64,000 nt of DNA from Burkholderia sp. USMB20 (GCF_000949135.2 NZ_JTAN02000003.1:558001-622000), one strand, 5' to 3'. Counted from the first letter of the stretch, positions 53,369 to 63,637 are shown. The notes: generated from the sequence alone by a model not told the origin. Numbers and translations are program-made.

Positions 53369-55062
53369 GCGGCGCGCCGCTGTTGTCGGTCGAGCGGCTC
53401 ACGCTCGCGTTGCCGGCCCGCGCGGAGCGCCGCGACGCGGTGCGCGACGTGTCGCTGACGGTCGCGCCCGGCGAGGTGCTGTGCGTGGTCGGCGCGTCCG
53501 GGTCGGGCAAGTCGCTGCTCGCGGCCGCGATCGCCGGCCTGCTGCCGCGCGGCGTGCGGCACGCGGCCGGGCGGATCGCGCTGCGCGGGCGGGACCTCAC
53601 GCACTGCAGCGACGCCGAATGGCGTGCGGTGCGCGGCCGCGACGTGTCGATGATCTTCCAGGAACCGCTCGCCGCGCTGAATCCGCTGATGACGGTCGGC
53701 GCGCAGGTCGACGAGGTGCTGCGCGTTCATCGCGTGCTGAGCGGCCGCGGTGACGGTGCGGCGCGCGCGGCACGCGTGACGGCGCTGTTGCGCGACGTCG
53801 GCCTGCCGGAGCCCGAGCGGCTGCGGCATGCGTATCCCGACGCGCTGTCCGGCGGCCAGCGCCAGCGCGTGCTGATCGCGATGGCGCTCGCGCTCGAGCC
53901 GGCCCTGCTGATCGCGGACGAACCGACCACCGCGCTCGACGTCACCACGCAGGCGCGCATTCTGGCGCTGATCGAGCGGGCAGCCCGTACGAAACGGACC
54001 GGCGTGCTGCTGATCACGCACGACTTCGGCGTGGTCGCGCGCGTCGCCGATCGCGTCGTGGTGTTGCGCGATGGCGAGCAGGTCGAGAGCGGTCGCGCGG
54101 CCGACGTGCTGCGCGCGCCGCGCCATCCGTATACGCGCGCGCTGCTCGATGCCGTGCCGCACGGTCGCGTCGCAGCGCGTGCCGTCGCCCGCGGCGGCGT
54201 GCCGCTGCTGGACGTGCAGGGCCTGCGCAAGCACTACGCGTCGCGCCGCGCGTTGCCGTTCCTGCCGGCGCGCGGCCGGCGCCGCGTCGATGCGCTGGTC
54301 GACGTCGGCTTCGTGCTGCATGCCGGCGAGACGCTCGGCATCGTCGGCGAATCGGGTTCCGGGAAGTCGACGCTCGCGCGCGCACTGGTGCGGCTCGCGC
54401 GGGTGGATGCGGGGCGCATCGTGCTGCGCGGCGAGCACGATCTCGCGCGCGTGGCCGACCACGCGTTGCGGCCGCTGCGTCGCGACGTCCAGATGGTGTT
54501 TCAGGACCCGTACGCATCGCTGAACACGCGTCAGACGATCGCGCAGATCGTCGCGACCGGCCTGCTCGCGCACGGTGTCGGCCGCGCCGCGGCGTATCGA
54601 CGGGCGGCCGAGCTGCTCGCGCAGGTCGGCTTGCCTCCGGATGCGCTCGACCGGTATCCGCACGAATTCTCCGGCGGGCAGCGCCAGCGCATCGGCCTGG
54701 CACGTGCGCTGGCGCTCGATCCGTCGATCCTCGTGGCCGACGAAATGGTGTCGGGGCTCGACGTGTCGGTGCAGGCGCAGGTGCTCGAACTGCTCGCGTC
54801 GGTGCAGCAGCGCCGCGCGATGGCGATCGTGTTCGTCACGCACGACTTGCGCGTTGCCGCGCAGATCTGCGATCGCATCGCGGTGATGCAGGCCGGGCGC
54901 ATCGTCGAACTGGGCGATACCGCGCAGGTTTTCGGCGCGGCGCGCCATCCGTACACGCGTGCGTTGCTCGATGCGATGCCGGTGCTGCCGGCGCGCGTGA
55001 GCGCGACCGGCACGCAGGACGGCAGCGCGCACGCCCATCGAACCAACGAGGAGCACTCATGA
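53365..55062 (+). CDS. Fused double ABC ATPase (DppD-DppF type)
   Basis: 565-residue protein containing two complete ATPase domains. Domain 1: Walker A GASGSGKS (residues 43-50), signature LSGGQRQR, Walker [14 protein letters not shown]. Domain 2: Walker A GESGSGKS (328-335), signature [15 protein letters not shown], Walker [14 protein letters not shown]. Each domain ends with the [10 protein letters not shown] motif of oligopeptide ATPases. DppD and DppF are usually separate genes; here they are one polypeptide. In domain 2 the D loop reads EMVSGLD rather than EPTSALD, common in DppF-like chains. Confidence 0.92.
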   Translation: MSGAPLLSVERLTLALPARAERRDAVRDVSLTVAPGEVLCVVGASGSGKSLLAAAIAGLLPRGVRHAAGRIALRGRDLTHCSDAEWRAVRGRDVSMIFQEPLAALNPLMTVGAQVDEVLRVHRVLSGRGDGAARAARVTALLRDVGLPEPERLRHAYPDALSGGQRQRVLIAMALALEPALLIADEPTTALDVTTQARILALIERAARTKRTGVLLITHDFGVVARVADRVVVLRDGEQVESGRAADVLRAPRHPYTRALLDAVPHGRVAARAVARGGVPLLDVQGLRKHYASRRALPFLPARGRRRVDALVDVGFVLHAGETLGIVGESGSGKSTLARALVRLARVDAGRIVLRGEHDLARVADHALRPLRRDVQMVFQDPYASLNTRQTIAQIVATGLLAHGVGRAAAYRRAAELLAQVGLPPDALDRYPHEFSGGQRQRIGLARALALDPSILVADEMVSGLDVSVQAQVLELLASVQQRRAMAIVFVTHDLRVAAQICDRIAVMQAGRIVELGDTAQVFGAARHPYTRALLDAMPVLPARVSATGTQDGSAHAHRTNEEHS

Positions 55063-55943
55063 CGTCCGATTCGAACTTCGCGGTCGCGGCTTCCGCCGTC
55101 GTGGCCGGTGTGCCGGTCGAGGTGCGCGCCGGGCGCACGCTGAGCGTCGCGCATCGCGCCGCGCCGCGCGGCTCGCCGCATGCGGGGACGGTGCTGTTCT
55201 TCGCGCACGGCGGCGGCGGCAACAAAAACCAGTGGCGAGCGCAGTGGCGCACATTTGCCGATGCGGGCTACGAACTCGTCGCATGGGATTTCCTCGGTCA
55301 CGGCGACAGTCCGCGGCCGCCCGCGCGAAGCGGCGCCTATCACGGCGACGAAACGCTGCGCGACTATCTCGCGCTGTTCGACCGCTACAAGGGGGCGCAC
55401 AACGTGCTGGTCGCCCATTCGCTGGGCACGGGAAGCACGCTCGCCTTGCTCGAGCGGCTGGCGGCGCTCGGGCGGCTGCACGAAGCGAGCGGTGCGCTGC
55501 TGCTCGGCACGCAGCTCGCGCGCCCCGTGACGCGGCCGCCGGCGTTGCCGGGCTGGCTGCTCGAATGGATCAAGCCGGTGTTCGCGCGGCGCTTCCGGCG
55601 GCTCGCATGGCATCCGCAGGCCGACCCGGCGCTCGTCGCCTACGAGTCGCGCGTCGCGCGCCGCAACCGGATGACGACCTTCCAGGCCGTGCTGCGCGAC
55701 GCGCCGTGGCCCGATGCGGCGCGGCTGGCCGCGCTCGACTTGCCGGTCGCCGTGCTCGCGGGCGACAGCGACGGCCTGACACCGCCCGCCGGCGGACGCG
55801 CGCTGGCCGACGCGTTGCCGAATGCGTCGTTCGGCGTGCTGCCCGCCTGCGGCCATCAACTGATGCTCGAGCGGCCGGATGCGGTCGGCGCCGCATTGCG
55901 TGCGCTGCTCGAGCGCACCGTGCAAGCGGCGCCCGTGCGATGA
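55059..55943 (+). CDS. Alpha/beta-hydrolase
   Basis: 294-residue alpha/beta-hydrolase. The triad is visible: Ser in VAHSLGTGS, Asp in LAGDSDGLTPP and His in PACGHQLMLERP; oxyanion region FFAHGGGGNKNQW and WDFLGHGDSPRP. It overlaps the ATPase gene by 4 nt and so belongs to the organosulfur/ABC operon; it may hydrolyse an ester or amide of the imported compound. Substrate unknown. No signal peptide, so cytosolic. Confidence 0.85.
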   Translation: MTSDSNFAVAASAVVAGVPVEVRAGRTLSVAHRAAPRGSPHAGTVLFFAHGGGGNKNQWRAQWRTFADAGYELVAWDFLGHGDSPRPPARSGAYHGDETLRDYLALFDRYKGAHNVLVAHSLGTGSTLALLERLAALGRLHEASGALLLGTQLARPVTRPPALPGWLLEWIKPVFARRFRRLAWHPQADPALVAYESRVARRNRMTTFQAVLRDAPWPDAARLAALDLPVAVLAGDSDGLTPPAGGRALADALPNASFGVLPACGHQLMLERPDAVGAALRALLERTVQAAPVR

Positions 55944-56013
55944 GCGGCCGCCGAAGAACCATGAAACAGCAGCCGGCCCGTCATCCGGGCAACGGCTCGT
56001 GAGGAGGCAGTCG

Positions 56014-56553
56014 ATGTCTGAAACCGGATCTTCGCTGGATCGGGATGATCGTTTTGTCTACGTGTCCGCCACGGACCCGCTCACCCGGCCGCTCTTCGAC
56101 GAGCTGGCGCACGAGTACAGCAGCCGCTACGCGGCCTATATTCCCGAAGAGGAACTCGGCAAGGAGCTGGTGCGTTATCCGGGCGAAGCGTTCGCGCCGC
56201 CGCAGGGCGCATTCCTGCTGCTGCTGAGGGACGGGCAGGCCATCGCCGGCGGCGCCTTCATGCGCCATCACACCCCTGCGACGGCGGAGTTCAAGCGCAT
56301 CTGGGTCAGCCGCGCGCATCGCCGCCAGGGGCTCGCGCGCCGCGTGCTGGCCGAGCTCGAGGCGCAGGCTGCCCGGCAAGGCTACACGCGCGTGCATCTG
56401 GGCACCGGGCCGCGGCAACCCGAAGCGGTGGGCCTTTACCGGTCCTCGGGCTATACGCTGCTGTCGTCGCACGATTTCGGCGAGGACGCGCCGCCCGGCG
56501 TGTTGTTCGAGAAATATCTGCTGCCGGCCCGGCACCCGGCCAGCCCCGACTGA
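56014..56553 (+). CDS. GNAT-family N-acetyltransferase
   Basis: 179-residue GNAT. Motif A (acetyl-CoA pyrophosphate loop) is RIWVSRAHRRQGLARRVLAELE; motif B is PRQPEAVGLYRSSGYTLL; the N-terminal segment FDELAHEYSSRYAAYIPEEELGKEL is shared with a second GNAT at 58316. ATG 56014 has GAGGAGG upstream. It precedes an MFS gene by 4 nt. Acetylation of a toxic or sulfur-bearing amine, paired with export, is possible. Confidence 0.85.
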   Translation: MSETGSSLDRDDRFVYVSATDPLTRPLFDELAHEYSSRYAAYIPEEELGKELVRYPGEAFAPPQGAFLLLLRDGQAIAGGAFMRHHTPATAEFKRIWVSRAHRRQGLARRVLAELEAQAARQGYTRVHLGTGPRQPEAVGLYRSSGYTLLSSHDFGEDAPPGVLFEKYLLPARHPASPD

Positions 56554-56557
56554 ATCG

Positions 56558-58096
56558 ATGATTCACGACGAGCCGCACGCGTCCGTGCGCGATGATCCGG
56601 CGAAACCCGTCACCCTGGGCCGGCGCTACGGCGCGACCGGGTGGGCGGTGCGACGGCGCGCTGCCGGAAGCGGTTCGACCGACGCGGGCGCCCGTGCGAA
56701 CATCGTGCTGGGCATCTGTGTGGCGATGGGCTTCACCACGCTTCTCGATCAGGCGATCTTCACGCTGGCGGTGCCGACGCTCAGGCGTGAACTGCATGCG
56801 TCGACAGCCGAAATACAGCTGATCACGTCGGTCTATTCCATTGCGTTCGGCATCGCGCTCGTCCCGGCAGGCCGGCTCGGCGACGTGATCGGGCGCCGCC
56901 TGCTGTTTCTGGTCGGGCTCGCGATGTTTTCGGGTTTCAGCGTGCTGGGCGGACTGGCGGACGACGCGCGCACGGTGATCGTCGCGCGCGTGCTGCAAGG
57001 GCTCGGTGCGGGGATGATCAATACGCAGATATTCGGCTTGATCCAGGACCTGTTCAAAGGCGCGGCGCAGGCCAGGGCACTCGGGCGATACGCGTCGGCG
57101 GGCGGTTTGTCGGGGCTCGCCGGTCCGATTCTCGGCGGGCTGATTCTTGCGTCGGTTCCGCCGGATCTCGGCTGGCGGCTGCTGTTTCTCGTCAACGCGC
57201 CGTTCGGAATGGCCGTGTTCTATCTGGCGCTTCGGCATCTGCCGCGCCACCGGTTGTCGGACGCCCGGTCTTCGATCGATCCGGTCGGCCTGGCCCTGCT
57301 GTCCGCGGTCACGCTCGCGCTGATGCTCGCCACGCTGGTCGGCGGCACCGGCATACCGCCGCGACGCGTTTGTCTCGCGGTCGCGATGGCCGGGTTGCCG
57401 CTGTTTCTGGCGTGGGAGGCGGCGTATCAGCGGCGCGGCGGCACGCCGATTCTGTCGCGCGGTCTGCTCGGGTCGGGCGGGTACGTCCTCGGCACGCTCG
57501 TGGCAATGTGCCAGTTCGCGGCGGGCGTGACCCTCGGGATGGTCAGTGCCTTGTTCTTTCTCGACGGCTTGCATCTCGATCCGCTGCTGTTTGCCGCGCT
57601 GTCGATTCCTGCCGCGCTGGCCTCGATCGCATCGACCATGTGGAGCTGGCGATTCGTCGCGCGCTTCGGCCGTGCCGGGACGGTGTGCGCAATCGCGTGT
57701 TATGCGCTCGCCGTCGCCGCGCAAGGTTTGGCGACCGAGTACTTCACGGTTCGCTGGATCGTGTTCGCGTATCCCGCGATCGTCCTGCTGCAGGGGTTCG
57801 CCAGCGGCCTGATCCATGCGCCGAACCAGGCCATGACGCTCGCGGAGATCGGCCAGGATCAAGGGCGTGGGCTGGCTGCCGGGTTTCTGCAGTTGTCGCA
57901 GCGGCTCGCCTGCTCGATCGGCATGTCGTGGGGAACCGGCGTATTCCTGGTGCAGGCGTCGTCTTCGGCCGGTCTGGCCGCATACCGGGATGCATTCGTC
58001 GAAGTGTCGGTGCCGATATTGCTGCTGGTGGCCGGCGCATTCGCGGCAGCGTGTGCGGACTGGATGATCAGGCACGCGCGTGATGCAGCCGGGTGA
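56558..58096 (+). CDS. MFS transporter, DHA2/EmrB-like
   Basis: 512-residue major-facilitator protein with ~14 hydrophobic segments. LDQAIFTLAVPTLRRELHAS and the loop 2-3 motif GRLGDVIGRRLLFLVG are typical; motif C-like GLSGLAGPILGGLI in segment 5 points to drug/H+ antiport. It sits between two GNAT paralogues and downstream of the ABC/hydrolase operon. Probably exports a product or toxic analogue; cargo unknown. Confidence 0.87.
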   Translation: MIHDEPHASVRDDPAKPVTLGRRYGATGWAVRRRAAGSGSTDAGARANIVLGICVAMGFTTLLDQAIFTLAVPTLRRELHASTAEIQLITSVYSIAFGIALVPAGRLGDVIGRRLLFLVGLAMFSGFSVLGGLADDARTVIVARVLQGLGAGMINTQIFGLIQDLFKGAAQARALGRYASAGGLSGLAGPILGGLILASVPPDLGWRLLFLVNAPFGMAVFYLALRHLPRHRLSDARSSIDPVGLALLSAVTLALMLATLVGGTGIPPRRVCLAVAMAGLPLFLAWEAAYQRRGGTPILSRGLLGSGGYVLGTLVAMCQFAAGVTLGMVSALFFLDGLHLDPLLFAALSIPAALASIASTMWSWRFVARFGRAGTVCAIACYALAVAAQGLATEYFTVRWIVFAYPAIVLLQGFASGLIHAPNQAMTLAEIGQDQGRGLAAGFLQLSQRLACSIGMSWGTGVFLVQASSSAGLAAYRDAFVEVSVPILLLVAGAFAAACADWMIRHARDAAG

Positions 58097-58315
58097 GTTG
58101 CGTGGCGAATCGCATTTGCCATGCAGTCTCGAATTTACGATACGGAATCCTGATTATGTGTATCTGTGTGAATAACGTTTTCGAAAATGCTTGGTTTGAG
58201 CGCGCATGGTTCGCGCGCACTATTGCAGGATGCGATGCGCGGCAACAAGCGTGTCGAACGAATCCGCCGATCCCGGCAAATCAGAGGCAGATGACTCGAA
58301 GCATCTGGCGTATCA

Positions 58316-58873
58316 GTGACTGACGAAGTAATCGACACATCCCCACTCGACCTGCTCGCGTTGCCCATGTTCGACGAGTTGTCGGTCGAATATTCCACGC
58401 GCTACCAGGACTTTCGCGCGGTGCCCGCGGAAGTCGTGCGCGACGAACTCCTGACCTACCCGGCGGCGCTGTTCGCGCCACCCGATGGCGCTTTCATCCT
58501 GATTCGACGCGGTGACGAAGTCGTGGGCGGCGGTGCATTTCAGCGCTACGACGACACGACGGCGGAACTCAAACGCATCTGGGCGCATTCCGGCGTTCGT
58601 CGCCAGGGCGTCGCACGCCGCGTGGTGGCCGAGCTCGAAGCCCGTGCGTTGAAGCAGGGATACCGGCGGGTTTATCTCACGACCGGATTTCGTCAACCGG
58701 AGGCCTCGGCGCTTTATCTCGGCACCGGCTACGAACCGCTATACGATCCGGCGATCGCACCGGAAGTGCATTGGCGACTGCCTTTCGCAAAGGATCTGCT
58801 CGAACCCGGTCGTATCGAACATTTGCAGGATCTGAAGCCGGACAGGCCGTTGGGTCGGCCGTTCGGTGCATGA
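58316..58873 (+). CDS. GNAT-family N-acetyltransferase
   Basis: 185-residue GNAT, paralogue of the gene at 56014: FDELSVEYSTRYQDFRAVPAEVV, RIWAHSGVRRQGVARRVVAELE (acetyl-CoA loop) and FRQPEASALYLGTGYEPLYD. GTG 58316 is taken as start; there is no ATG in frame before the fold begins and the ribosome-binding site is poor. It has an extra C-terminal ~20 residues. The gene ends 3 nt before the family-3 binding-protein gene. Confidence 0.82.
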   Translation: MTDEVIDTSPLDLLALPMFDELSVEYSTRYQDFRAVPAEVVRDELLTYPAALFAPPDGAFILIRRGDEVVGGGAFQRYDDTTAELKRIWAHSGVRRQGVARRVVAELEARALKQGYRRVYLTTGFRQPEASALYLGTGYEPLYDPAIAPEVHWRLPFAKDLLEPGRIEHLQDLKPDRPLGRPFGA

Positions 58874-58876
58874 CGC

Positions 58877-59845
58877 ATGAACACTTCCACGGGATACCGA
58901 AAAATGAATCGTCGTCGCGGAATCGGCCTGGCCTTGTCCGGTGCGTTTGCGGTGGTGGTAATGGGGGTTGCCGGCATCGCGCAATCGGCGACGTCGTTCA
59001 ACCTGAGCCCCGATCAGCATGATCGCCCGCGCGTCACGCCGGATGCGGAGGCGATCAAGTTGATCCCGGAGAACTTCCGTTTTGCCGAGAAGGGCGTGCT
59101 GACCGTCGGCATCGCGGTGGCATTTCCCCCGATCAGTGCGTACGCAACGGACGCGAAAACGATCGTCGGCGCCGATCCGGATCTCGCCCAACTGGTTGCG
59201 GACGAACTCGGACTGAAGCTCAAGCTCGTGCCGCTCGCCTGGGCGGACTGGCCGCTTGCCGTCGCGTCCGGCAAGGTGGACGCGGTGCTGTCGAACGTGA
59301 CCGTGACGGAAGCGCGCAAACAGAAATTCGACTTCTCGACCTATCGCCGCGACGTGCTCGGTTTCTACGTCGAGCAGAACAGCCCCATCAAGCAGATTCG
59401 CGAGCCCAGGGATATCGCCGGGTTGCGCGTCATCGGCGACTCCGGAACCAACCAGGAAAAGATCCTGCTGGCCTGGGACAAGGAAAACGTCGCACACGGG
59501 CTGAAGCCGATTCACGTGCTGTATTACGAGGATCCGTCGGTGCGGACGCTGGCGCTGGTATCGGGGCGCGCCGACGCGATTTTCAGCGTCAATGCCGCGC
59601 TGGTTTATCAAGCGAGCCAGGGTGTGAAGATCCGGCAGGTCGGCACGGTCAGCGGCGGGTGGCCCCGCACGGCGGAAGTTGCCGTCACCACCCGCAAGGG
59701 CGGCGGACTGGCCGTGCCCATTACCTACGCCATCAACGACCTGATCCGGAACGGCAAGTACCAGCAGGTGCTGGGCCGCTGGAATCTCGACAGCGAGGCG
59801 ATCACGAAGGCCTCGACGAATCCTCCGGGGCTTCCCGATCTCTGA
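58877..59845 (+). CDS. Family-3 ABC substrate-binding protein (amino-acid type)
   Basis: 322-residue periplasmic binding protein. A signal segment, GIGLALSGAFAVVVMGVAGIAQSA, follows a basic N-terminus; an alternative start at residue 10 (ATG 58904) gives a more typical signal length. FRFAEKGVLTVGIAVAFPPISAYATD, GADPDLAQLVADELGLKLKLVP, GKVDAVLSNVTVTEARKQKFDFSTYRR and GLRVIGDSGTNQEK are the classic family-3 order. No permease gene adjoins it. In this sulfur-oriented region it may capture a sulfur-containing amino acid or sulfonate. Confidence 0.85.
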   Translation: MNTSTGYRKMNRRRGIGLALSGAFAVVVMGVAGIAQSATSFNLSPDQHDRPRVTPDAEAIKLIPENFRFAEKGVLTVGIAVAFPPISAYATDAKTIVGADPDLAQLVADELGLKLKLVPLAWADWPLAVASGKVDAVLSNVTVTEARKQKFDFSTYRRDVLGFYVEQNSPIKQIREPRDIAGLRVIGDSGTNQEKILLAWDKENVAHGLKPIHVLYYEDPSVRTLALVSGRADAIFSVNAALVYQASQGVKIRQVGTVSGGWPRTAEVAVTTRKGGGLAVPITYAINDLIRNGKYQQVLGRWNLDSEAITKASTNPPGLPDL

Positions 59846-59879
59846 TCGGGTCATGAGCGGCCGAAGCACGGCCGTCATG
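59834..59879 (+). terminator. Two tandem hairpins after binding-protein gene
   Basis: CCCGATC-TCT-GATCGGG (59834-59850) overlaps the stop codon, and CATGAGCGGCCG-AAGCA-CGGCCGTCATG (59852-59879) follows with one bulge. No T-run is present, so termination efficiency is uncertain. Confidence 0.4.
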
Positions 59880-59962
59880 CGGAAAATCCTCGGGTAATCG
59901 TACGGACTACTACTAAAAGGCAGCGTGTAGCGTGCCTTCAATCGGCAAAGAACGGAGAAATC

Positions 59963-62440
59963 ATGCGGCACACACGGGGCGAGGGGGTCTCGCCGAAGAC
60001 GCGCAGGACGGTGATATCGGTGGCGGTTGCGGCAAGCGTTTTTCACGGCGCGGCCTGGGCGCAGGAAGCGGGAGCGGGGGACGGAGCGGCGGCGGTCGCG
60101 GCGCCTGCCAGTAGTGCGGTCGCACCGGCATCGTCGGCATCGGCCGCGCCGGACGGCAAGGTACAGGTTCAGGACCGGGTCGTGATCACGGGTTCGCGCA
60201 CGGAGACGCGTGCGAGCAAGAGCCTGACGCCGATCGACGTGATCGGAGGCGATCAATTGCGCGCGACGGGGCAAACCAACCTGCGCGACGCATTGGTGAA
60301 ACTCTCGCCGTCGATCACCCGGACCTCGTACTCCGGCGACACGGGCGTGTTGACCGATACGCTGTCGCTTCATGGCCTCACGCCCGACCACGTGCTCGTG
60401 CTGGTGAATGGCAAGCGCCGCCATACGACGGCCAACATCACGCTCGACCCGGGCCTGAACCAGGGCTCGACCGGCGTGGACATCGATACCATTCCGGTCG
60501 GCCTGATCGACCACATCGAAGTGCTGCGCGACGGTGCGTCCGCGCAGTACGGCTCGGATGCGATCGCGGGCGTGATCAACATCATCCTGAAGCGCAATGC
60601 GCGCGGCGGCGAGCTCGCCACGACGAACGGGCAGACATACTCCGGCGACGGTTTCAAGACGAGCGAGTCGGCCACGATCGGCCTGAATCTCGCCGACAAG
60701 GGCTTCCTCGACCTGAGCGCCGGGTTCGACCGGCAGAACCATACGATCCGCACCGGGCCGGACGATTATTTCGGGCGCTTTCCGCAAGGACAGGGCTACT
60801 ACAACCCGATCCTGGGCGACCCGGCCAGTTCGCGCGAGACGGTCGGCTTCAATGCCGGCTACTACCTCGGCGACGAGGTCGAACTCTACGGGTTCGGCAC
60901 TTACGCACACCGGAACGGCGATGCGTACCAGAACTTTCGTCCGCCTTTCGTGCTGCCGCAGGTCTACCCGAACGGCTTCGTGCCGGTCGAAACGATCAAC
61001 GAGAACGACTACTCGGTGACGGCGGGGATCAAGGGAAAGAACCTGTTCGGCTGGGCGTGGGATTTCAGCACGACCTACGGCGGGGACTACAGCGTGTTCG
61101 GAATGCGCAATTCCGCCAACACCGGGTTGTACGCGGCATCGGGCTATACGCCGACCACCTTCCACCTGTCGACCGTCAGCAATACGCAGCTGACCAACAA
61201 CCTCGACCTGTCGCGGGCATTCAATGTCCCGCTGCTGCCGGCGCCGCTGAACGTCGCGGTGGGCGTCGAGCAGCGCCGCGAAACCTATACGATCCGCAAC
61301 GGCGAGCAGGCATCCTGGATCTACGGCGGCTCGGCTGCGTTGCCGGGCCTGGCGCCCGTCAGCGCGAGCGACATCTCGCGCAACGTGATCGGCACGTACA
61401 TCGATTTGTCGACTTACCTGACGCCGAAATGGCAGGTGAATCTGGCGGGCCGCTACGAGCACTACAACGACGTCGGCGACACCACCAACGGCAAGATCGC
61501 CACCCGCTACCAGTTTTCGCCGGCCATTGCGGTTCGCGGCAGCGTCAGCTCCGGCTTTCGGGCGCCGTCGCTGGCCCAGGAGTCCTATACCAGCGTGACC
61601 ACGTCGCCGGCGTCGGTGGGCGGCATCCTGGCGACGACCTCGCCCGGCGCGCGCCTGATCGGTGCGCAGGCGCTGAAGCCTGAAGAGTCGACCAGCTACA
61701 ACTTCGGTCTGGTGCTCAATCCCGTTCGCAACCTGCAGCTGACGATCGATGCTTACCAGATCAACATCCGCAACCGGATCGTGCTCGGCGGAACCGCGTC
61801 GGGCGCGGCGGCCATCGCCGCGCTCGAAGGGGCGGGGCTGACGGTTCCGGGGTCGGTGCCGGTGTCGGCGGTCAGCGCGAGCTATTTCACCAACGGCGCC
61901 AATACGCGCACGCGAGGGATCGACCTGGCGGGTACCTACCACACCGGTTTCGGCCGGTACGGGCAGGTGGACTGGGACTTCGGGGTGAACCTGAATACGA
62001 CCTCGGTCACGCACGTGGCGAACGGGTCGAACGGCAGGCCGTCGCTGAACGCGCAGCAGATCGCGTCGCTGTCCACCACGACGCCGAAGAACAAGATCAT
62101 CGTCGGCGGCACCTGGCGCCTCGACAAGTGGGCCGTGACGCTCCACGAGACGCGTTACGGGAAGACCTCGGGAGAAGCGACCTACATCGTCGGACCGAAC
62201 GCGTTCTCGACCTCCCAGTTCGTTCACTTCGAGGAGGCCGCACGCTATGTCACCGATGTCGAGGTGCGCTATGACGTGACCAAGAAATTCCAGATCGCGG
62301 CCGGCGCGCAGAACCTGTTCGACGTCCGCCCGAGCAAGCTGCCGTACGAGGCGCAGCTGGAAGGCATCCAGTACAGCGGCGGCAGCACGATCGGCGTCAA
62401 CGGTGGTTTCTATTATCTGCGGGCACGCTATCTGTTCTGA
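59963..62440 (+). CDS. TonB-dependent receptor
   Basis: 825-residue outer-membrane receptor. A signal peptide (VISVAVAASVFHGAAWAQ) is followed by a Pro/Ala-rich linker, then the TonB box/plug: DRVVITGSRTETRASKSLTPID, LSPSITRTSYSGDTG, VLVLVNGKRRHTTANIT, IEVLRDGASAQYGSDAIAGVINIILKR. The barrel has alternating aromatic strands and ends LRARYLF. ATG 59963 has CGGAGAAA upstream. Unlike the receptor at 46-48 kb it is intact. Ligand unknown; neighbours suggest a sulfur compound. Confidence 0.9.
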   Translation: MRHTRGEGVSPKTRRTVISVAVAASVFHGAAWAQEAGAGDGAAAVAAPASSAVAPASSASAAPDGKVQVQDRVVITGSRTETRASKSLTPIDVIGGDQLRATGQTNLRDALVKLSPSITRTSYSGDTGVLTDTLSLHGLTPDHVLVLVNGKRRHTTANITLDPGLNQGSTGVDIDTIPVGLIDHIEVLRDGASAQYGSDAIAGVINIILKRNARGGELATTNGQTYSGDGFKTSESATIGLNLADKGFLDLSAGFDRQNHTIRTGPDDYFGRFPQGQGYYNPILGDPASSRETVGFNAGYYLGDEVELYGFGTYAHRNGDAYQNFRPPFVLPQVYPNGFVPVETINENDYSVTAGIKGKNLFGWAWDFSTTYGGDYSVFGMRNSANTGLYAASGYTPTTFHLSTVSNTQLTNNLDLSRAFNVPLLPAPLNVAVGVEQRRETYTIRNGEQASWIYGGSAALPGLAPVSASDISRNVIGTYIDLSTYLTPKWQVNLAGRYEHYNDVGDTTNGKIATRYQFSPAIAVRGSVSSGFRAPSLAQESYTSVTTSPASVGGILATTSPGARLIGAQALKPEESTSYNFGLVLNPVRNLQLTIDAYQINIRNRIVLGGTASGAAAIAALEGAGLTVPGSVPVSAVSASYFTNGANTRTRGIDLAGTYHTGFGRYGQVDWDFGVNLNTTSVTHVANGSNGRPSLNAQQIASLSTTTPKNKIIVGGTWRLDKWAVTLHETRYGKTSGEATYIVGPNAFSTSQFVHFEEAARYVTDVEVRYDVTKKFQIAAGAQNLFDVRPSKLPYEAQLEGIQYSGGSTIGVNGGFYYLRARYLF

Positions 62441-62591
62441 TCGATCGGCCATATTCATAGAAGAAATGACCGTAACGGGCAGATGATCCGTTATCCATAA
62501 TGAATGATCTGTCCGGCATGTTCCGCTGTATCGGCGCCCGTCCGAGGCCGTTTCATGTCGGCGGGACGACCGACTTACAAGGTTGAGCTTC

Positions 62592-63593
62592 ATGTCTTAT
62601 TCCCTTTCGATTCTCGACAAAAGCCCGATTGCAGAAGGGGCGAGCGCGCATGACGCGTTGAACTTCACGATCGCGCTTGCGAAGCGTGCCGAAGCGCTCG
62701 GCTACAAGCGCTACTGGATTGCGGAACACCATGGCGCGCCGGGTCTCGCGAGCTCGGCACCGGAGATCATCGTGTCGCATTTGCTTGCGCATACGTCGCG
62801 GATTCGCGTCGGCTCGGGCGGCGTGATGCTTCAGCATTACAGCCCCTACAAAGTCGCCGAATCGTTCCGTGTGCTGGCTTCGCTCGCGCCGGGACGTGTC
62901 GACCTGGGCGTCGGCAAGGCGCCCGGCGGGCTGCCGCTCACGACGCGGGCATTGCAATGGTTTCACGACAAGGCGAAGAAGCCCGACTTTGCCGGGCAAC
63001 TCGCCGAACTCGATGCGTTTCTCGGCGACGGCGTCGCGCCGGACCACCCGTTGGCCGGGGCGGTCGCCTTGCCCGAGCCGCCGGAATCGCCGCAGCGCAT
63101 CCTGCTGGGCGGTAGTCCGGAAAGTGCCGAACTGGCTGCCCGGCATGACTGGCAGTTCTGCTACGCAGGCCACTTCAACGGCGACATCGGCAATATCGAA
63201 AGGTCGCTCGACGTCTATCGCAGCGCGACGGGCCGTGTGCCGCTGCTCGCCCTGTTCGCGGTCGCCGCGCAATCGTCGGAGGACGCCAAACGCCAGGTCG
63301 GCGCGTTGCGGATCTTCAAGCTGCGTTTCGGCAACGGGCAGAGCGTCAACCTGCAGAGCCCGGAGGCGGCCGCCGATTTCGCGCGCCAGATCGGTGTCAC
63401 CGACTATCGGATCGACGAGTTGCGTCCGCAGGTCGCGGCGGGCACGCCGGACGAGGTGCGTCGGGAACTGGATGCGCTGCATGAGCGCTTCGGCATCGAG
63501 GAGTTCGTCATCGACAACCCGGTGGCGGACCATGCCAAGCGCCTCGCCTCGATCGAGGCGCTGGCAGGTCTCGAGCAGCCGGTCGGCGCGTGA
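62592..63593 (+). CDS. LLM-class flavin oxidoreductase, MsnO8 type
   Basis: 333-residue luciferase-like protein: [80 protein letters not shown]. These match the MsnO8-like group found in sulfonate/sulfone operons. ATG 62592 is preferred to an in-frame upstream ATG at 62583 by family N-termini. It is followed after 44 nt by an NtaA-type monooxygenase cut by the window edge. Confidence 0.86.
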   Translation: MSYSLSILDKSPIAEGASAHDALNFTIALAKRAEALGYKRYWIAEHHGAPGLASSAPEIIVSHLLAHTSRIRVGSGGVMLQHYSPYKVAESFRVLASLAPGRVDLGVGKAPGGLPLTTRALQWFHDKAKKPDFAGQLAELDAFLGDGVAPDHPLAGAVALPEPPESPQRILLGGSPESAELAARHDWQFCYAGHFNGDIGNIERSLDVYRSATGRVPLLALFAVAAQSSEDAKRQVGALRIFKLRFGNGQSVNLQSPEAAADFARQIGVTDYRIDELRPQVAAGTPDEVRRELDALHERFGIEEFVIDNPVADHAKRLASIEALAGLEQPVGA

Positions 63594-63637
63594 CGGCGCC
63601 TGGCTGCCTTTTCATTCTTCAGACCGCGGATTCGAAC

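Noticed and set aside
58093-58323. Small open frame between the MFS and GNAT genes
   Set aside because: It overlaps both neighbours' ends, has no domain and no ribosome-binding site; the gap is best seen as intergenic.
62441-62591. Possible sigma-54 promoter before the MsnO8-type gene
   Set aside because: CCGGCATGTTCCGCTG has GG but no GC at the required 10-nt spacing.
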